Source: Thermoplasmata archaeon (GTDB taxonomy: Archaea; Thermoplasmatota; Penumbrarchaeia; Penumbrarchaeales; Penumbrarchaeaceae). Taken from it: a DNA stretch of 5,241 nt. Under the pieces are notes generated by a model. That model was not told the origin of the DNA. It made no database searches and saw only the letters and a program-made list of their open reading frames with translations. Below, in pieces: positions 5,091 to 5,241 of this stretch; position 1 is the stretch's first letter; each line of letters starts with the position of its first letter. A program made the translations under genes and the position numbers. The stretch spans positions 1-5,241 of the forward strand of contig JAGLEG010000361.1 in assembly GCA_023145185.1 (NCBI GenBank), given 5' to 3'.

Positions 5091-5241
5091 GAGATAATTC
5101 GCCTATCATCAGCTCCGCCATGTCAAGAGCTTCCTGATATCCCGTCTCAATCGACAGGGCCTTTGACCGTTTCAATAATCTCAGAGCGTGTTTCGGTGCT
5201 CCCCTCTGGCTCCTTGCCCAGTGAAGCAGTATGATCGCATC
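5074..5241 (-). CDS. C-terminal end of an unidentified protein, perhaps TPR-like
   Basis: A minus-strand frame enters at the right edge and stays open for 55 codons to a TGA at 5074-5076; the start lies outside the window. The visible part begins DAIILLHWARSQRGAPKHAL and ends GELSLKGTS. It is helical, with evenly spaced Ala and Leu: an ALRLLKRSKALS helix (19-30), a gap with GY, then EALDMAELMIGEL (37-49). This resembles the final helices of a tetratricopeptide repeat, where A-L-x-L-L-x-x-S/A-x-x-L is common, but I cannot name the family. Supporting a real gene are the lack of stops in this frame, while another minus frame stops soon, and the good fit of a converging gene here. Its last 17 bases overlap the end of the M18 gene. 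The gene call is fairly likely; the TPR idea is tentative. Confidence 0.6.
   Translation of the reverse strand, partial: DAIILLHWARSQRGAPKHALRLLKRSKALSIETGYQEALDMAELMIGELSLKGTS

Noticed and set aside
1..5241. Mobile element, CRISPR array, tRNA or rRNA, defence island
   Set aside because: I found no terminal repeats, transposase motifs, regularly spaced repeats or cloverleaf sequences. The genes are housekeeping and membrane-energy genes of even composition.

Overview
The window looks like chromosomal core DNA from an archaeon. The best clues are a phenylalanyl-tRNA synthetase alpha chain of the long archaeal/eukaryotic type (three-part N-terminal extension, HTT and FRNE motifs), a start of the Mrp/Mbh operon in the order mnhE-mnhF-mnhG-mbhD-like, AT-rich TATA-like boxes rather than bacterial -35/-10 pairs, and one gene whose signals fit a leaderless mRNA. 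Heavy AGG/ATA codon use and the gene set would suit a euryarchaeote, perhaps of the Thermoplasmatota. That placement is inference and not proven by the sequence.

Layout. From 1 to 1207, on the minus strand, is the beginning of a membrane cation/proton antiporter operon: mnhE, mnhF and mnhG, then the first 33 codons of an MbhD-like (DUF4040) subunit that runs off the left edge. All three junctions are 4-base ATGA overlaps. From 1208 to 1386 is a 179-base spacer with the likely operon promoter, the pheS terminator and a doubtful 41-codon ORF. From 1387 to 3560, also on the minus strand, is a probable two-gene unit: a CYTH-domain (CyaB-type) protein followed after 38 bases by pheS. No pheT is present in the window. 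From 3561 to 3674 is a short divergent promoter region. From 3675 to 5090, on the plus strand, is an M18 zinc aminopeptidase with every expected metal and catalytic residue. Its 3' end overlaps by 17 bases the end of a converging minus-strand gene (5074 to the right edge) whose C-terminus looks TPR-like.

How the genes relate. The Mnh/Mbh subunits form one membrane complex that exchanges Na+ for H+, or the antiporter half of an energy-converting hydrogenase-type complex; the window does not reach the genes that would decide. The CYTH-pheS pair joins a triphosphate-tunnel enzyme to a tRNA charging enzyme with no known pathway link. The aminopeptidase probably works in cytosolic peptide turnover. 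I see no mobile element, CRISPR array, tRNA, rRNA or defence system, and nothing I would call a new system. The points worth checking are promoter dyads, a leaderless start, a possible small ORF and the bacterial look of the aminopeptidase.
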